Origin: Staphylococcus argensis
GTDB taxonomy: Bacteria > Bacillota > Bacilli > Staphylococcales > Staphylococcaceae
DNA length: 33,927 nucleotides
NCBI RefSeq assembly: GCF_002902305.1
Contig: NZ_PPPX01000011.1
Span: 156,569 to 190,495, forward strand
Direction of reading: 5' to 3'
Made by a program: the position numbers and the translations under genes. Of this stretch, positions 8,852 through 17,610 are shown in pieces. Below the pieces are notes generated by a model. That model did not search any database, was not told the origin of the DNA, and saw nothing but the letters and a program-made list of their open reading frames with translations. The first letter of the stretch is position 1. Each line of letters starts with the position of its first letter.

Positions 8852-8883
8852 TATAATGGCAGTTAAGCACGAATCATTGGAGG
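8852..8883 (+). promoter_or_regulatory. Extended -10 promoter and ribosome binding site of the glycosyltransferase gene
   Basis: TGATATAAT places a perfect TATAAT at 8852-8857 with the TG of an extended -10. GGAGG at 8879-8883 stands 8 bases before the GTG at 8892. The ATG at 8856 lies inside the -10 box and cannot be the start of translation. Confidence 0.7.
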
Positions 8884-8891
8884 AATACCTT

Positions 8892-10040
8892 GTGAAGTCG
8901 ATTACGATACTCATGCATAATATCTTTGCGATGGGGGGCACTGTTAAGGCAGTGACCAACTTAGCTAATCAGCTTGCTGAGCGAGGCCACCCCGTACATA
9001 TCATTTCCATATTTCAAGGTGCGCAACGCCCTTATTTTACCATCCATCCCAACATCAAAGTCACATCACTCGTCAACTATAGATTACGGCCACAGAATAT
9101 CACATCTATTCTCTATAATCGTTTACATAAATACATGGGGCTCGCAAAACCGCGTATCATCTCACAACACGAACCAGGTCGCCAACAGTTTAACCGTCAC
9201 GTTGAACGTCGACTCATTCAAGCATTACAACGTGTTGAGACTGATGTGCTTATTAGTACACGTGCAAGCTTTAACATAATGACTGCACAGTATGCACCTG
9301 AGTCTGTAGAGAAGATTGGTATGGAGCACATGAACCTCGCTGCGTACCCTGATGCGTACCAACGCGAGATGCTAACGGCGTATCAAGATTTAGATAAATT
9401 AACTGTTCTGACTTCGAAAGATCAAGTAGCTTATCAAGCAGAGCTAAACACGCCTGTATATGTCATTCCTAATATGATTGATGAGCCACGCCTCAATGTG
9501 GAACGCCAGAATGTTATCGTTGCAGCTGGCCGTTTAGAGTATGAAAAAGGCTTCGACCTGCTCATTGAGAGTATTAATGAAGCGCAAGAGACACTCCGAG
9601 AACACGGTTATCAAGTGCATATCTATGGTAATGGACAAGAGAAAGATCATCTTTATGATTTCATTCACCAGTATCAGCTCAGTGATTTGATTCAACTCCA
9701 AGAACCCACATCTCAGTTAGCTCAAGTCCTCGCTTCAAGTAGAATAACTGTCGTGCCATCACGTAATGAAGGGTTTGGCATGGTAATTCTGGAAGCAATG
9801 AATCAAGGCAGTATCGTTCTAAGTTATGACGGAACGACGGGGCCTGCATCACTGATTACCAATCAAGAGAATGGCTACCTTCTGCCACAAGCCGATACGG
9901 GTGCTTTAGCTAGACAACTCGAGTCACTCATCCAACACCCTGAACAATGCGAATCGATTCGTGAACAAGGCTTTAATACAGTAGAGAAGTTTGCGCCATC
10001 TCAAGTCTATAACCTTTTTAACCAAATGATTGAAGAGTGA
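8892..10040 (+). CDS. Family 4 glycosyltransferase
   Basis: This is a cytoplasmic GT-B retaining glycosyltransferase of 382 residues. The first Rossmann half has the loop MGGTVKAVTNLANQLAERG (about 14-32). The linker segment GRLEYEKG (213-220) starts the second half. The EX7E catalytic/donor motif lies at 293-301 in RNEGFGMVILEAM. GTG is chosen as start because GGAGG is 8 bases upstream and the in-frame ATG further up overlaps the -10 box. A CDP-glycerol transferase-like gene follows on the same strand 97 bases later. The pair therefore probably acts on a teichoic-acid-like glycopolymer, with this enzyme adding a sugar such as glucose or GlcNAc. The substrate cannot be read from the sequence. 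Confidence 0.8.
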   Translation: MKSITILMHNIFAMGGTVKAVTNLANQLAERGHPVHIISIFQGAQRPYFTIHPNIKVTSLVNYRLRPQNITSILYNRLHKYMGLAKPRIISQHEPGRQQFNRHVERRLIQALQRVETDVLISTRASFNIMTAQYAPESVEKIGMEHMNLAAYPDAYQREMLTAYQDLDKLTVLTSKDQVAYQAELNTPVYVIPNMIDEPRLNVERQNVIVAAGRLEYEKGFDLLIESINEAQETLREHGYQVHIYGNGQEKDHLYDFIHQYQLSDLIQLQEPTSQLAQVLASSRITVVPSRNEGFGMVILEAMNQGSIVLSYDGTTGPASLITNQENGYLLPQADTGALARQLESLIQHPEQCESIREQGFNTVEKFAPSQVYNLFNQMIEE

Positions 10041-10137
10041 GGCCTTGCTAGCGTATGTCAACAGTAGGTCAAGCTTTAATGTCTTCCGAGAAGCGTGGTA
10101 TGATGTAATAAATAACTTGTGAGTAGAGGGATAAATT

Positions 10138-11817
10138 ATGATAAAACGTATCCAGTTAGATGATTGGTCAACTTTAGAGTCACAACTTGAAACATTGCAA
10201 CAGAAATCGTACACACACTTTATCATCGAAGATTCACGTATCGAAATTGACGAAGACATGCTCGAAGCCGTGCAACTCCAACCTCAAACGATGATTGTAG
10301 ATTATACAGTCGACGGCAAGTATATCAATGAAGGACAATGTTTCAGTACAGCGCAGGGACATTTTAACGCTTGGATGAATAATAATAATCATTGTCCTAA
10401 CGTGATCTTCCATATTGAGACAGCCTTAAGCATTCTCAAAGACTATCATGTCGATCACTTATTCGACTTAGCATTACTGAACTTACTCAACAATGATGCT
10501 GCAGTAGACAGTCATGTCGTTTTTAACTTTACTGATACCTTTACGACAAGCGCGGGTTTATGGGACATTATTCAAGAACACGATTACGAGCCAACGACGC
10601 GAATGTTACTCAACGTATTGGCATACGAACACCGTCGTTCATTACCTTATCGCAGTAAGCAAACTGAGGTCCCTGAAGATGTTCGTCCTGAGCATCAATG
10701 GTTACGACGCTTCGGGTTCAAGGCGCCCCACTTTTTATACAACATCAAACAGCAACGTGCGTTGAAACAGTTTAAAAATGAAGCGTATATTTACGAGAAA
10801 GACGCTTCGAAAGTGCAGGACCATATCGTTGTGCTTGGCCCTAATTACCAATTCCGTGGCAATACACGTTATTTATTTAACTATCTCGCAAAGCATAATT
10901 CGAAGACGCCCGTCTATTTCATCACGAATGATGTTAAGGGTCCTAATTTCTTAACGCCAGAGACGAAAGAAACGGTTAAGATGATTGAAACGGCGAAAGT
11001 GGTTATTCTCGAAGATCTAATACCAAGTGATTTGCATCCTAATGGGAAGATCATTCAACTGTGGCATGGCACGCCTATTCAAAGACGCTTCTTAGATCGC
11101 TATGACGTATTATCTATGCACCCTCGGGAACGTGCAGTTCAATTTAACAAATGGCGTCAACAAGACTATCTCGTGTGTGATACGGAAGCGAGTGAACCTT
11201 ACTTTGAAACTGCATTTCCATCACAACATCTCGATTTCGTGACCTGTGGTTATCCGCGTGTACGATATTTATTTGACAAAGTGACTGACAAGCCCTATTT
11301 ATCCTTTATTCGCCAAGAACTTAAGCTCGATTCCAACAAACCCACATTACTTTATGTCCCAAGTCGTCACACTGGTAAAGCAGATGACGCCTTACTTCCA
11401 ATCAGTGACGGCTTGGTCAACAAATATAACGTCATTTATCGTCCGCATCCTGAGAGTGAAGGTCCTGATGAACTCGAACATGCCATTTCTGCACCAAGCA
11501 ACCTCGAAACACAGGATTTAATTCTCGTAGCTGATATAGTACTAACTGACTATACTTCACTTATCTTTGATGCTTTAGCTACTGGTAGGACGGTCTGCCA
11601 GTATACACCAAATCAAGATGAGGTTGATAAGCATAGCGGTGTATACGATGATGTGATGCAATCACTTTCAACAGTACGTTATAGTGATGCGAAAGCATTA
11701 CACAATGATTTAATTAGTCATCAAATGACCGAGTTGAAATCCAATCCATATGTACGTGAGACAAACCCATCTTATGAACAAATTGGAATGTTGATTCAAT
11801 CTATAATGAAACGTTAG
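10138..11817 (+). CDS. CDP-glycerol:polyglycerophosphate glycerophosphotransferase-family protein
   Basis: The C-terminal part of this 559-residue protein is a TagB/TagF-type transferase, which moves glycerol- or ribitol-phosphate from CDP-alditol to wall polymer at the inner membrane face. Motifs seen are WHGTP (309-313), a YVPSRH strand (405-411), RPHPE (435-439) and the donor-site strand VLTDYTSLIFD (468-478). Residues 1-200 form an unrelated N-terminal region with no motif I recognise, so this is not a minimal TagB. GAGGGAT precedes the ATG. A possible -10, TATGAT, lies at 10099-10104, so it may be transcribed on its own as well as with the glycosyltransferase upstream. The polymer and the exact reaction (priming or polymerising) are not determined. 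Confidence 0.8.
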   Translation: MIKRIQLDDWSTLESQLETLQQKSYTHFIIEDSRIEIDEDMLEAVQLQPQTMIVDYTVDGKYINEGQCFSTAQGHFNAWMNNNNHCPNVIFHIETALSILKDYHVDHLFDLALLNLLNNDAAVDSHVVFNFTDTFTTSAGLWDIIQEHDYEPTTRMLLNVLAYEHRRSLPYRSKQTEVPEDVRPEHQWLRRFGFKAPHFLYNIKQQRALKQFKNEAYIYEKDASKVQDHIVVLGPNYQFRGNTRYLFNYLAKHNSKTPVYFITNDVKGPNFLTPETKETVKMIETAKVVILEDLIPSDLHPNGKIIQLWHGTPIQRRFLDRYDVLSMHPRERAVQFNKWRQQDYLVCDTEASEPYFETAFPSQHLDFVTCGYPRVRYLFDKVTDKPYLSFIRQELKLDSNKPTLLYVPSRHTGKADDALLPISDGLVNKYNVIYRPHPESEGPDELEHAISAPSNLETQDLILVADIVLTDYTSLIFDALATGRTVCQYTPNQDEVDKHSGVYDDVMQSLSTVRYSDAKALHNDLISHQMTELKSNPYVRETNPSYEQIGMLIQSIMKR

Positions 11818-11840
11818 ATAATCACACGATATAAAGGTAA

Positions 11841-11878
11841 AAGCGGAACTGAAATGGAATGCAATTTCAGTTCCGCTT
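11841..11878. terminator. Bidirectional terminator between the transferase gene and paiA
   Basis: A perfect 15-base stem (AAGCGGAACTGAAAT at 11841-11855 with its complement at 11864-11878) encloses an 8-base loop. It lies between the ends of two convergent genes and can serve both. Confidence 0.8.
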
Positions 11879-11895
11879 CTATTAATACTTATAAC

Positions 11896-12417
11896 CTAAT
11901 AATCCAACACTTTCTCCATCACTAAATCATGATCTACGACATCGCCTGTGCGAAATTCATGTGTACCTGTTTGTCGAAAGCCTTGACGTTGATAGAATTG
12001 CACGGCATAATCATTTTCTTCCCATACACCTAACCAAATCTTCGGTTTCTGCAATTCACGTGCCTTCTCTTCTGCCAAGCTAATGATTTCCTTGCCACGG
12101 CCACCCTTTTGCGCATGTGGCAACAAGTAAATACGTTGAACTTCAAGGTAATCCTCACCCATTGGTTCTGTCTGCGCTGAACCTATATTAAATTTAAAGT
12201 AACCCACGATGTCGTCATCCTCCATATAATAGTAGAACCACGACTCAGGATTGTCTAACTCCTCAAGCAAGACCTCTTCACTCAAGCTCTCTTCGAAATA
12301 ACGCTGAAAGTCTTGTTCTGTATAATACGCATCTTTAAATGTTTCTTTAAACGTGTATTGCGCCAGTTCACTTAACTGCGCTACATCTGACTTCTTTACT
12401 ACAACAAATTCGCCCAT
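11896..12417 (-). CDS. paiA: PaiA-type GNAT N-acetyltransferase
   Basis: This 173-residue GNAT protein resembles B. subtilis PaiA, a spermidine/spermine N1-acetyltransferase, along its length. It has the N-terminal ETFKDAY region, the strand IVGYFKFNIGSAQTE with MGEDYLEVQRIYL, and the acetyl-CoA loop KGGRGKEII. IWLGVWEENDYAVQFYQRQGF and a C-terminal DHDLVM complete the match. ATG at 12415-12417 is preferred because AAGGGG is 7 bases upstream; an ATG seven codons earlier has no such site. It is convergent with the glycerophosphotransferase gene and shares its terminator. The substrate is inferred from family resemblance recalled from memory. Confidence 0.8.
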   Translation of the reverse strand: MGEFVVVKKSDVAQLSELAQYTFKETFKDAYYTEQDFQRYFEESLSEEVLLEELDNPESWFYYYMEDDDIVGYFKFNIGSAQTEPMGEDYLEVQRIYLLPHAQKGGRGKEIISLAEEKARELQKPKIWLGVWEENDYAVQFYQRQGFRQTGTHEFRTGDVVDHDLVMEKVLDY

Positions 12418-12537
12418 TCTCAATCCCCTTACTTTCATAGTATCCTTATTATACTCAAATTGATGGGTCGCACAATATGAATAACGTTAATTTATTACCC
12501 ACTTTGCGTAAAATTAATGACATTTCCCAAATAAATA

Positions 12538-12566
12538 TTGATAATATTTCTCAACTAGAATATAGT
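12538..12566 (+). promoter_or_regulatory. tatAC promoter with overlapping Fur-like sequence
   Basis: TTGATA (12538-12543) and TATAGT (12561-12566) are spaced by 17 bases, a good housekeeping promoter 37 bases before tatA. TGATAATATTTCTCA (12539-12553) overlaps the -35 and matches the 7-1-7 Fur consensus at 12 of 14 fixed positions. The promoter is convincing; the Fur site is only a possibility. Confidence 0.6.
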
Positions 12567-12603
12567 TAAAGAAAAAATACAAAACTGAAAAGAGGAAACC
12601 ACT

Positions 12604-12834
12604 ATGGAACACCTATTCATCCTTGGCATGACAGGACCTACAAGCCTCGTCATTATTAGTATTATCGCGCTCATTATCTTTGGACCTAAGAAACTCCCTC
12701 AATTTGGCAAAGCAATTGGAGATACATTACGTGAATTTAAATCTGCAACGAAACACATCGATGATGAAGAAGACTCAGATTCTTTAGAAACACCCAGTAG
12801 ACCTTCCAAACAACAACGTAAGTCATCCAAATAA
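12604..12834 (+). CDS. tatA: Sec-independent protein translocase TatA
   Basis: TatA forms the protein-conducting element of the twin-arginine translocase, which exports folded proteins across the membrane. The 76-residue protein has a short N-terminus, one membrane helix (about 12-28), the hinge [20 protein letters not shown] and a charged tail. FGPKKLP and the amphipathic helix are diagnostic. GAGGAAA precedes the ATG. TatC follows, and the convergent fepB encodes a protein with a twin-arginine signal, the expected cargo of this minimal TatAC system. Confidence 0.93.
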   Translation: MEHLFILGMTGPTSLVIISIIALIIFGPKKLPQFGKAIGDTLREFKSATKHIDDEEDSDSLETPSRPSKQQRKSSK

Positions 12835-12862
12835 TTATACGTTATTCGAACATTTCGATGAG

Positions 12863-13546
12863 TTGAGACGACGTTGTATCGCTATACTCATCTTCATTAG
12901 CATCGCGTTTGTAGGAAGTTACTTTACTTCACATTGGTGGCTGCCATCCTTCATTCACCTCATTACGCCTGGTAAGGTCTTCCTACATACCTTTAGCTAT
13001 ACTGAATTGATTCAACTCTACATCAAAGTCATCTTCTTCGTGAGTGTATGTATCAGTTCACCATTCGTGTTCTATCAGATATGGCGCTTTATTGTGCCCG
13101 GACTGCGACAACACGAACGTAAATTCGTCTGGCGCTATAGTTTAGGGTCACTCATCCTATTCGTATGTGGTATCTTACTGAGTTACTTTCTCGTCTTTCC
13201 CTACATTATTCAGTGGTCCTATCGATTGGCTGTCGTGATGCACATTCAACCCGTGATAGGTATGCGACAATATTTAGCTGAACTCATCAGATGGTTGCTG
13301 ACCTTTGGCGTGTTGTTCCAAATACCTATCATCTTACACGGACTCGCTTACTTTCAGATCTTTGATGTCACTAAATATCGCCATTATCGCAAATATATTT
13401 ATTTTATCAGCTTTGTCTTGGCAAGTGTCATCGCGCCACCAGATCTCATGCTTAACATCATTTTGACCTTGCCCATCGTCGTTTTATTTGAACTGAGTAT
13501 GGTGCTCGTACGTTGGACAAACCATCCCCACGCTTCACACAAATAA
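12863..13546 (+). CDS. tatC: Sec-independent protein translocase TatC, start codon anomalous
   Basis: TatC is the receptor of the Tat translocase that binds twin-arginine signals. The protein has six membrane helices, with YQIWRFIVPGLRQHERKF and ASVIAPPD as conserved TatC segments. The TTG at 12863 is the first standard start codon in frame and gives 227 residues, but it has no ribosome binding site. The frame stays open upstream to a TAG at 12785-12787 and encodes LFEHFDELRRR. This matches the conserved TatC N-terminal E-H-x-x-E-L-R-R motif that begins before the TTG. No ATG, GTG, TTG or CTG exists there. Translation may begin at ACG (12839), or a base change has damaged the start. Confidence 0.85.
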   Translation: MRRRCIAILIFISIAFVGSYFTSHWWLPSFIHLITPGKVFLHTFSYTELIQLYIKVIFFVSVCISSPFVFYQIWRFIVPGLRQHERKFVWRYSLGSLILFVCGILLSYFLVFPYIIQWSYRLAVVMHIQPVIGMRQYLAELIRWLLTFGVLFQIPIILHGLAYFQIFDVTKYRHYRKYIYFISFVLASVIAPPDLMLNIILTLPIVVLFELSMVLVRWTNHPHASHK

Positions 13547-13587
13547 CCAGTTACAGATGAGGAACATTCCTTTCTATAACTGGTTAT
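13543..13587. terminator. Bidirectional terminator between tatC and fepC
   Basis: ATAACCAGTTA (13543-13553) pairs perfectly with TAACTGGTTAT (13577-13587), with partial pairing (AGGAA / TTCCT) inside, followed by ATTTTTATT. The left arm overlaps the tatC stop codon. Confidence 0.75.
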
Positions 13588-13591
13588 ATTT

Positions 13592-15307
13592 TTATTGTTC
13601 TGTTCTTTTAGCTAACGTGAGATAGATACCAATTGCGAGGAGCAACACAACCTGAGCTCCTATTGACTCGATCGTCGGGTACCAGCCAATCCAGCTGAGG
13701 GTTGGCACTCCTGGTAAGTCGTGTCTAGGAATGATATGGAGCAATTGTAATTTCTGCACACTCATTCCTAGCATTTTAAAAGTCATAATAAACAAAATAA
13801 TAGTAAGGACTTTAAAAATATAATGTAACGGAATCAATTTCACAATATAGCGATACAACAGGCCGAAAATCACGAGTATGACGATCGCATAAGCAATGCC
13901 TGACACGAACTGCCACGCGGTAATGTTGCCAATCATACCGAGGTAGAACACAATCACCTCGACGCCTTCACGTAGCACAGTAATCAATCCAATTACACCG
14001 AGCAAGATGAGATTATTGCGCTGCATCGCACTTTGATAAATCTGTTCAACCATCGCATTCCAACGTGCTGCACTCGAACGGCGATGCATCCACAGGCCGA
14101 CGATAAACATTAGAATCACGGCAACAATACCCAGACCCGCTTCCATACTTTCTCTCAACACACCCGTTTCACCTAACAGATGAATAAATAAGAGCGCGAT
14201 ACCTAAACTCAATAAACCACCTAGAATCGCACCATTGATGATACTTGTTGTTCCGCGACGGTCCTTCATCTCACGCGTCATCGTCGTGAGCGTCATAATG
14301 ATGAGTAGCACTTCCAAACCTTCACGTAAGAAGATCAGCATGACATCAAGCGATGTATAATGTTGAACTTGAATTGTATCTGCGATGCCTTTATTCAGTT
14401 CGATAAGCCCTTGCTTCACATCATCTTTCGTCTTCTCACTTAGAATCCCTTGGTAATATGGAATTTGATTCTCGATTTGTGTATACAAACCGATATTTTT
14501 AGTTTGAATGTCACCTTCAACATAAGGCCAAATCTTCACAAACTGTGTGAGCGCCGCATCCGCTTTGTCGAGTTGATCATTATCAATCGCACGTATCGCT
14601 TCATCAAGTTGTTCATTTAACTGACTCGGTTGATATTTCCCTTTATCTTTCGAGGATGTCGTTTGATCCGCACTATTGATAGACGATTGGAACGTACTCC
14701 AAGCACGCTCGACCTTTGAAGTATCTAGTGGTTCTTTCTCAATCGCCACCCGCAACTGCATCAGTCCGACTTCAATCTCGCCATACTTTCCTACATCTTT
14801 GTTACGAATGACCGATTCATGATTCTTCCACACTGAATTCACTTCACTATTTAGTGATTTCAATTTCTCTTGATCTTTATTCTTGATCGCAGTAGTAAAA
14901 TCCTTATCCTTCCCTTTAATGGCTTCTTTGAGCTGTTTAATTTCACCACTATCATCTTTTTTATTTACTTGTTGTTCGTAGTCAATCAACGCTTTCGTCA
15001 AATCACTGTATTGTGTGGTTGTCTTTTTAGATGAAGCTGTGACGTCAACACCGTCTAACGCTTTCTGCACTTCTTGGCCCTTTTTTGAATTATTCACTTT
15101 TAAAGCATCGATTTGCTTTTTAACGTGCTTCAAATCCTCTTGTTTCGTCTTCTTCGATGTGTGACTGTCATCTAAATGTTGTTTCGCATCTGTAATCGCC
15201 GCATAAACGTCACTAAAGGAAGTCTCTTCAGCCATACGCGCTTGTCCTACACAAAGCGTCATGACAAATAGTGAGATGAGGAATGCTTTAATTAAATAAC
15301 GTCTCAC
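13592..15307 (-). CDS. fepC: FepC, EfeU/FTR1-type iron permease
   Basis: FepC is the membrane permease of the FepABC (EfeUOB-like) iron/haem-iron uptake system. The 571-residue protein has a signal-like N-terminus (about 1-25) and a long extracytoplasmic helical domain (about 30-315). The FTR1 permease core carries two REXXE iron motifs, REGLE (328-332) and REGVE (446-450), each within a membrane helix. The large N-terminal extension is typical of Gram-positive EfeU proteins and may receive iron from FepA/FepB. Its start lies 20 bases inside the end of fepB. It is the last gene of fepABC and converges on tatAC. Confidence 0.9.
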   Translation of the reverse strand: MRRYLIKAFLISLFVMTLCVGQARMAEETSFSDVYAAITDAKQHLDDSHTSKKTKQEDLKHVKKQIDALKVNNSKKGQEVQKALDGVDVTASSKKTTTQYSDLTKALIDYEQQVNKKDDSGEIKQLKEAIKGKDKDFTTAIKNKDQEKLKSLNSEVNSVWKNHESVIRNKDVGKYGEIEVGLMQLRVAIEKEPLDTSKVERAWSTFQSSINSADQTTSSKDKGKYQPSQLNEQLDEAIRAIDNDQLDKADAALTQFVKIWPYVEGDIQTKNIGLYTQIENQIPYYQGILSEKTKDDVKQGLIELNKGIADTIQVQHYTSLDVMLIFLREGLEVLLIIMTLTTMTREMKDRRGTTSIINGAILGGLLSLGIALLFIHLLGETGVLRESMEAGLGIVAVILMFIVGLWMHRRSSAARWNAMVEQIYQSAMQRNNLILLGVIGLITVLREGVEVIVFYLGMIGNITAWQFVSGIAYAIVILVIFGLLYRYIVKLIPLHYIFKVLTIILFIMTFKMLGMSVQKLQLLHIIPRHDLPGVPTLSWIGWYPTIESIGAQVVLLLAIGIYLTLAKRTEQ

Positions 15308-16511
15308 CGAGATAACCTCCCTTACGCACGCCTGGTAACATCAAGAAGAGGCCGGAACCTCGATGTGTAATATATTCATTTAACTTATCGACATTGCCAA
15401 GTTTGTTCTGAATATCAATAAATTGCTGCGGATCTTTCTGAAAACTAATAAACAGTAAACCTGTATCATAGTTCCCAGTCTCATCACTCGTGCCACGCAT
15501 GTAATTGTAAGCACGACGGAGAATATGCGTGCGCGCCTCTTTCGCCAAACGCGCATGGGCATCAGCTGGAATCATCGGTTGTCCAGTACTGTCTTTCGCA
15601 TCTAAATCAAGTTCATCGAATTCATCTTTTTTACCAATCGGGGCGCCTGAGTGTCGGTGTCGACCAAAGGTAGCTTCTTGCTCCTCAAGTGCCGTACGAT
15701 CCCACGTTTCGATGTGAATTTGAATCTTACGCAACACGCAATACGTCGCATGTTTCGCCCAACCTTCATCAATAAACACGTAATCTTTATAGTCTTTCGT
15801 TGAACGCGGATTCTCTGTCCCATCTTTAAAAGCCATAATATTGCGCGGCGTTTCTTTCGGCTTCCCTGAGACGAAACCTGTTTCTGACCAACGTACTTTT
15901 ACCGTATCTAAAAACGGACGGATCAAGTTGTGAATCGCATGAAAAGCGACTTGCGGGTCATCAGCACAGGCTTGTATCATAATATCTCCACCTGTATACG
16001 CCTTCTGTAACTGATCGCGAAAAAAATGAGGTAAGTCTTTCCAACTCTTAAGTTTCTTATGGTCTAGCTTCAACTTAGACATAAAACTACTACTCACGCC
16101 AAAGGTCAAAGTTAAGCGGCTCGCATCAATGCCGACCACTTCCCCTGTATCAATCGGAGGCAACAAGGTATTATCGGAATTTTTACCAACCACATCCCCC
16201 TGCATCATCGCTTCAGAATACGTCGTCCATTGCTTAAACATCTTCTTTACTGCAGCCACATCTTTCGTCTTTAAATCAAGTACAGCCAAATTTAAATTCT
16301 TCTGATGTGGCGTGGTGATACCTGGCTGAACTTTCCCATGAAACTGGTAAGATTGATGCGGTTCGTCTTCAGGAGTATCGAACGCCGACTTAAACGACCA
16401 TACCCCGCCTACACCACTTGCGCCAATCGCTACACCTGCACTGCCAATACCTAACATTTTGAGAAAAGACCGACGTGAGTATGTCGGTCTTGTGTCGTTA
16501 TTATGTGTCAT
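15288..16511 (-). CDS. fepB: FepB, Tat-exported Dyp-type haem peroxidase
   Basis: FepB is a dye-decolourising-type peroxidase (EfeB family) acting outside the membrane, linked in staphylococci to iron release from haem. The 407-residue protein starts with a twin-arginine signal, SRRSFLK (12-18), before a hydrophobic glycine-rich stretch. The Dyp signature FKDGTENP (228-235) holds the distal aspartate. The proximal haem ligand is likely His319 in AHARLAKEA, and a distal arginine lies near 332-333. The ATG overlaps the fepA stop by one base (TAATG). The neighbouring tatAC operon is known in S. aureus to export this protein, so the two operons form one functional unit. Confidence 0.92.
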   Translation of the reverse strand: MTHNNDTRPTYSRRSFLKMLGIGSAGVAIGASGVGGVWSFKSAFDTPEDEPHQSYQFHGKVQPGITTPHQKNLNLAVLDLKTKDVAAVKKMFKQWTTYSEAMMQGDVVGKNSDNTLLPPIDTGEVVGIDASRLTLTFGVSSSFMSKLKLDHKKLKSWKDLPHFFRDQLQKAYTGGDIMIQACADDPQVAFHAIHNLIRPFLDTVKVRWSETGFVSGKPKETPRNIMAFKDGTENPRSTKDYKDYVFIDEGWAKHATYCVLRKIQIHIETWDRTALEEQEATFGRHRHSGAPIGKKDEFDELDLDAKDSTGQPMIPADAHARLAKEARTHILRRAYNYMRGTSDETGNYDTGLLFISFQKDPQQFIDIQNKLGNVDKLNEYITHRGSGLFLMLPGVRKGGYLGETLFN

Positions 16512-17359
16512 TATTGATTAACCTTAGCCATTTGACTCAATGGTTCACCAAGTTCGTTAACCGCGTCCGCAAATTCCTTACGTTGCGCTTTTGAAACTTC
16601 TTCATATGACTTGTAGCCATCATCTGTCTTGAATTTATCGAGTAAACCATTCACTTTCGCAAATTTCTTCTCTAATTTGTCGCTTAACTTTTTATCTTTC
16701 TTCTCTAATGCAGGTTTAAACAGTTCGTAAATCTTTTGCGCACCTTCAATATTGGCTTTGAAGTCGTACAAGTCTGTGTGAGAATAAATTTCTTCTTCAC
16801 CTGATACTTTAGAAGTCGAAACCTCGTTCAAGAGATCGACAGAACCTTGAAGCATTAACTTCGGCGTAATGTCTAACGTATCTGCTTTCGCGTGGAGTTC
16901 CTTCGCATCCTTCAACAATTGATCGGCATCTTTCTTCGTAGTGTCTGTAATTGCTTTGCGTTCGTAAAGATCACGTTCAACCTTATGGTAACCTGTCCAT
17001 TCGTCCGCTTTCTTCTCTTCTTCCATATCTGCAAGACGCGCATCAATCTTCGGATCTAAATCGCCAAACGCTTCAGCTACAGGTTCAGAACGCTCATAGT
17101 ACATACGCACTTTCGGATACAATTCTTTCGCCTTGTCCATATCCTCTGCTTTCACAGCTTTAACGAAATCTTCAGTCCCTTTCAAGAATTTATCCAATTC
17201 TTTACTAGTGTAAGACTTGTAATCTTTCGTCGCTTGTTTCAACTCAGACTTCACATCACTGTCTTTCGAGCTATCTTTGTTGTCTTTGTGATCATCATTT
17301 GACCCACACGCACCAAGTAGTAACGCTGAAGAGAGTAATACTGCTGATAGTTTTTTCAT
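16511..17359 (-). CDS. fepA: FepA, EfeO/EfeM-type iron-binding lipoprotein
   Basis: FepA is the surface lipoprotein of the FepABC system. The 282-residue protein has a lipoprotein signal ending LLLGAC, with Cys18 as lipidation site, then a Lys/Asp-rich linker and an imelysin/M75-like helical bundle. The HxxE motif HKVE (125-128) within EWTGYHKVERDLYE is the conserved metal-binding signature of EfeO/EfeM. There is no cupredoxin domain, so it is the EfeM form. AGGTGG precedes the ATG. It is the first gene of fepABC, with a Fur box 54-68 bases upstream, so expression should rise under iron limitation. Confidence 0.9.
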   Translation of the reverse strand: MKKLSAVLLSSALLLGACGSNDDHKDNKDSSKDSDVKSELKQATKDYKSYTSKELDKFLKGTEDFVKAVKAEDMDKAKELYPKVRMYYERSEPVAEAFGDLDPKIDARLADMEEEKKADEWTGYHKVERDLYERKAITDTTKKDADQLLKDAKELHAKADTLDITPKLMLQGSVDLLNEVSTSKVSGEEEIYSHTDLYDFKANIEGAQKIYELFKPALEKKDKKLSDKLEKKFAKVNGLLDKFKTDDGYKSYEEVSKAQRKEFADAVNELGEPLSQMAKVNQ

Positions 17360-17412
17360 GTTGCCACCTCATATCTTAAATTTTAGTTGCTAATTGCTAA
17401 CACTTTATCATT

Positions 17413-17427
17413 TGATAATCATTTTCA
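17413..17427 (-). promoter_or_regulatory. Fur box upstream of fepABC
   Basis: TGATAATCATTTTCA matches the 7-1-7 Fur consensus TGATAATNATTATCA at all but one position. Adjacent TTATCATTTGATAA suggests overlapping half-sites. It lies in the expected promoter region of fepA. Confidence 0.8.
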
Positions 17428-17544
17428 ATTAATTATAAAATGCTTTCTCATCCCCGTCAATATCGTGTTTATACTTTTCGTAAAATTGACTTATTTTAAC
17501 TGTAAAATGGTCAAAAGTCGTCCCTAAATCAATACGCAAACTAA

Positions 17545-17573
17545 TTGAGTCCACTGAGTCGAAGTGGTACATT
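17545..17573 (+). promoter_or_regulatory. Promoter of the yhdH-type reductase gene
   Basis: TTGAGT (17545-17550) and TACATT (17568-17573) are separated by exactly 17 bases. They lie about 40 bases before the ATG at 17611, which has AAAGGGG at 17596-17602. Confidence 0.55.
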
Positions 17574-17610
17574 GGCGTTATACATTACTATAGGTAAAGG
17601 GGTGCCAGAA

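Noticed and set aside
8856..8891. ATG at 8856 as glycosyltransferase start
   Set aside because: It overlaps the perfect -10 box TATAAT (8852-8857); GTG at 8892 has a proper GGAGG.
17545..17610. N-terminal extension of the yhdH-type protein from TTG 17545
   Set aside because: The TTG is part of the -35 box and the added 22 residues have no family counterpart; ATG 17611 has a good ribosome site.
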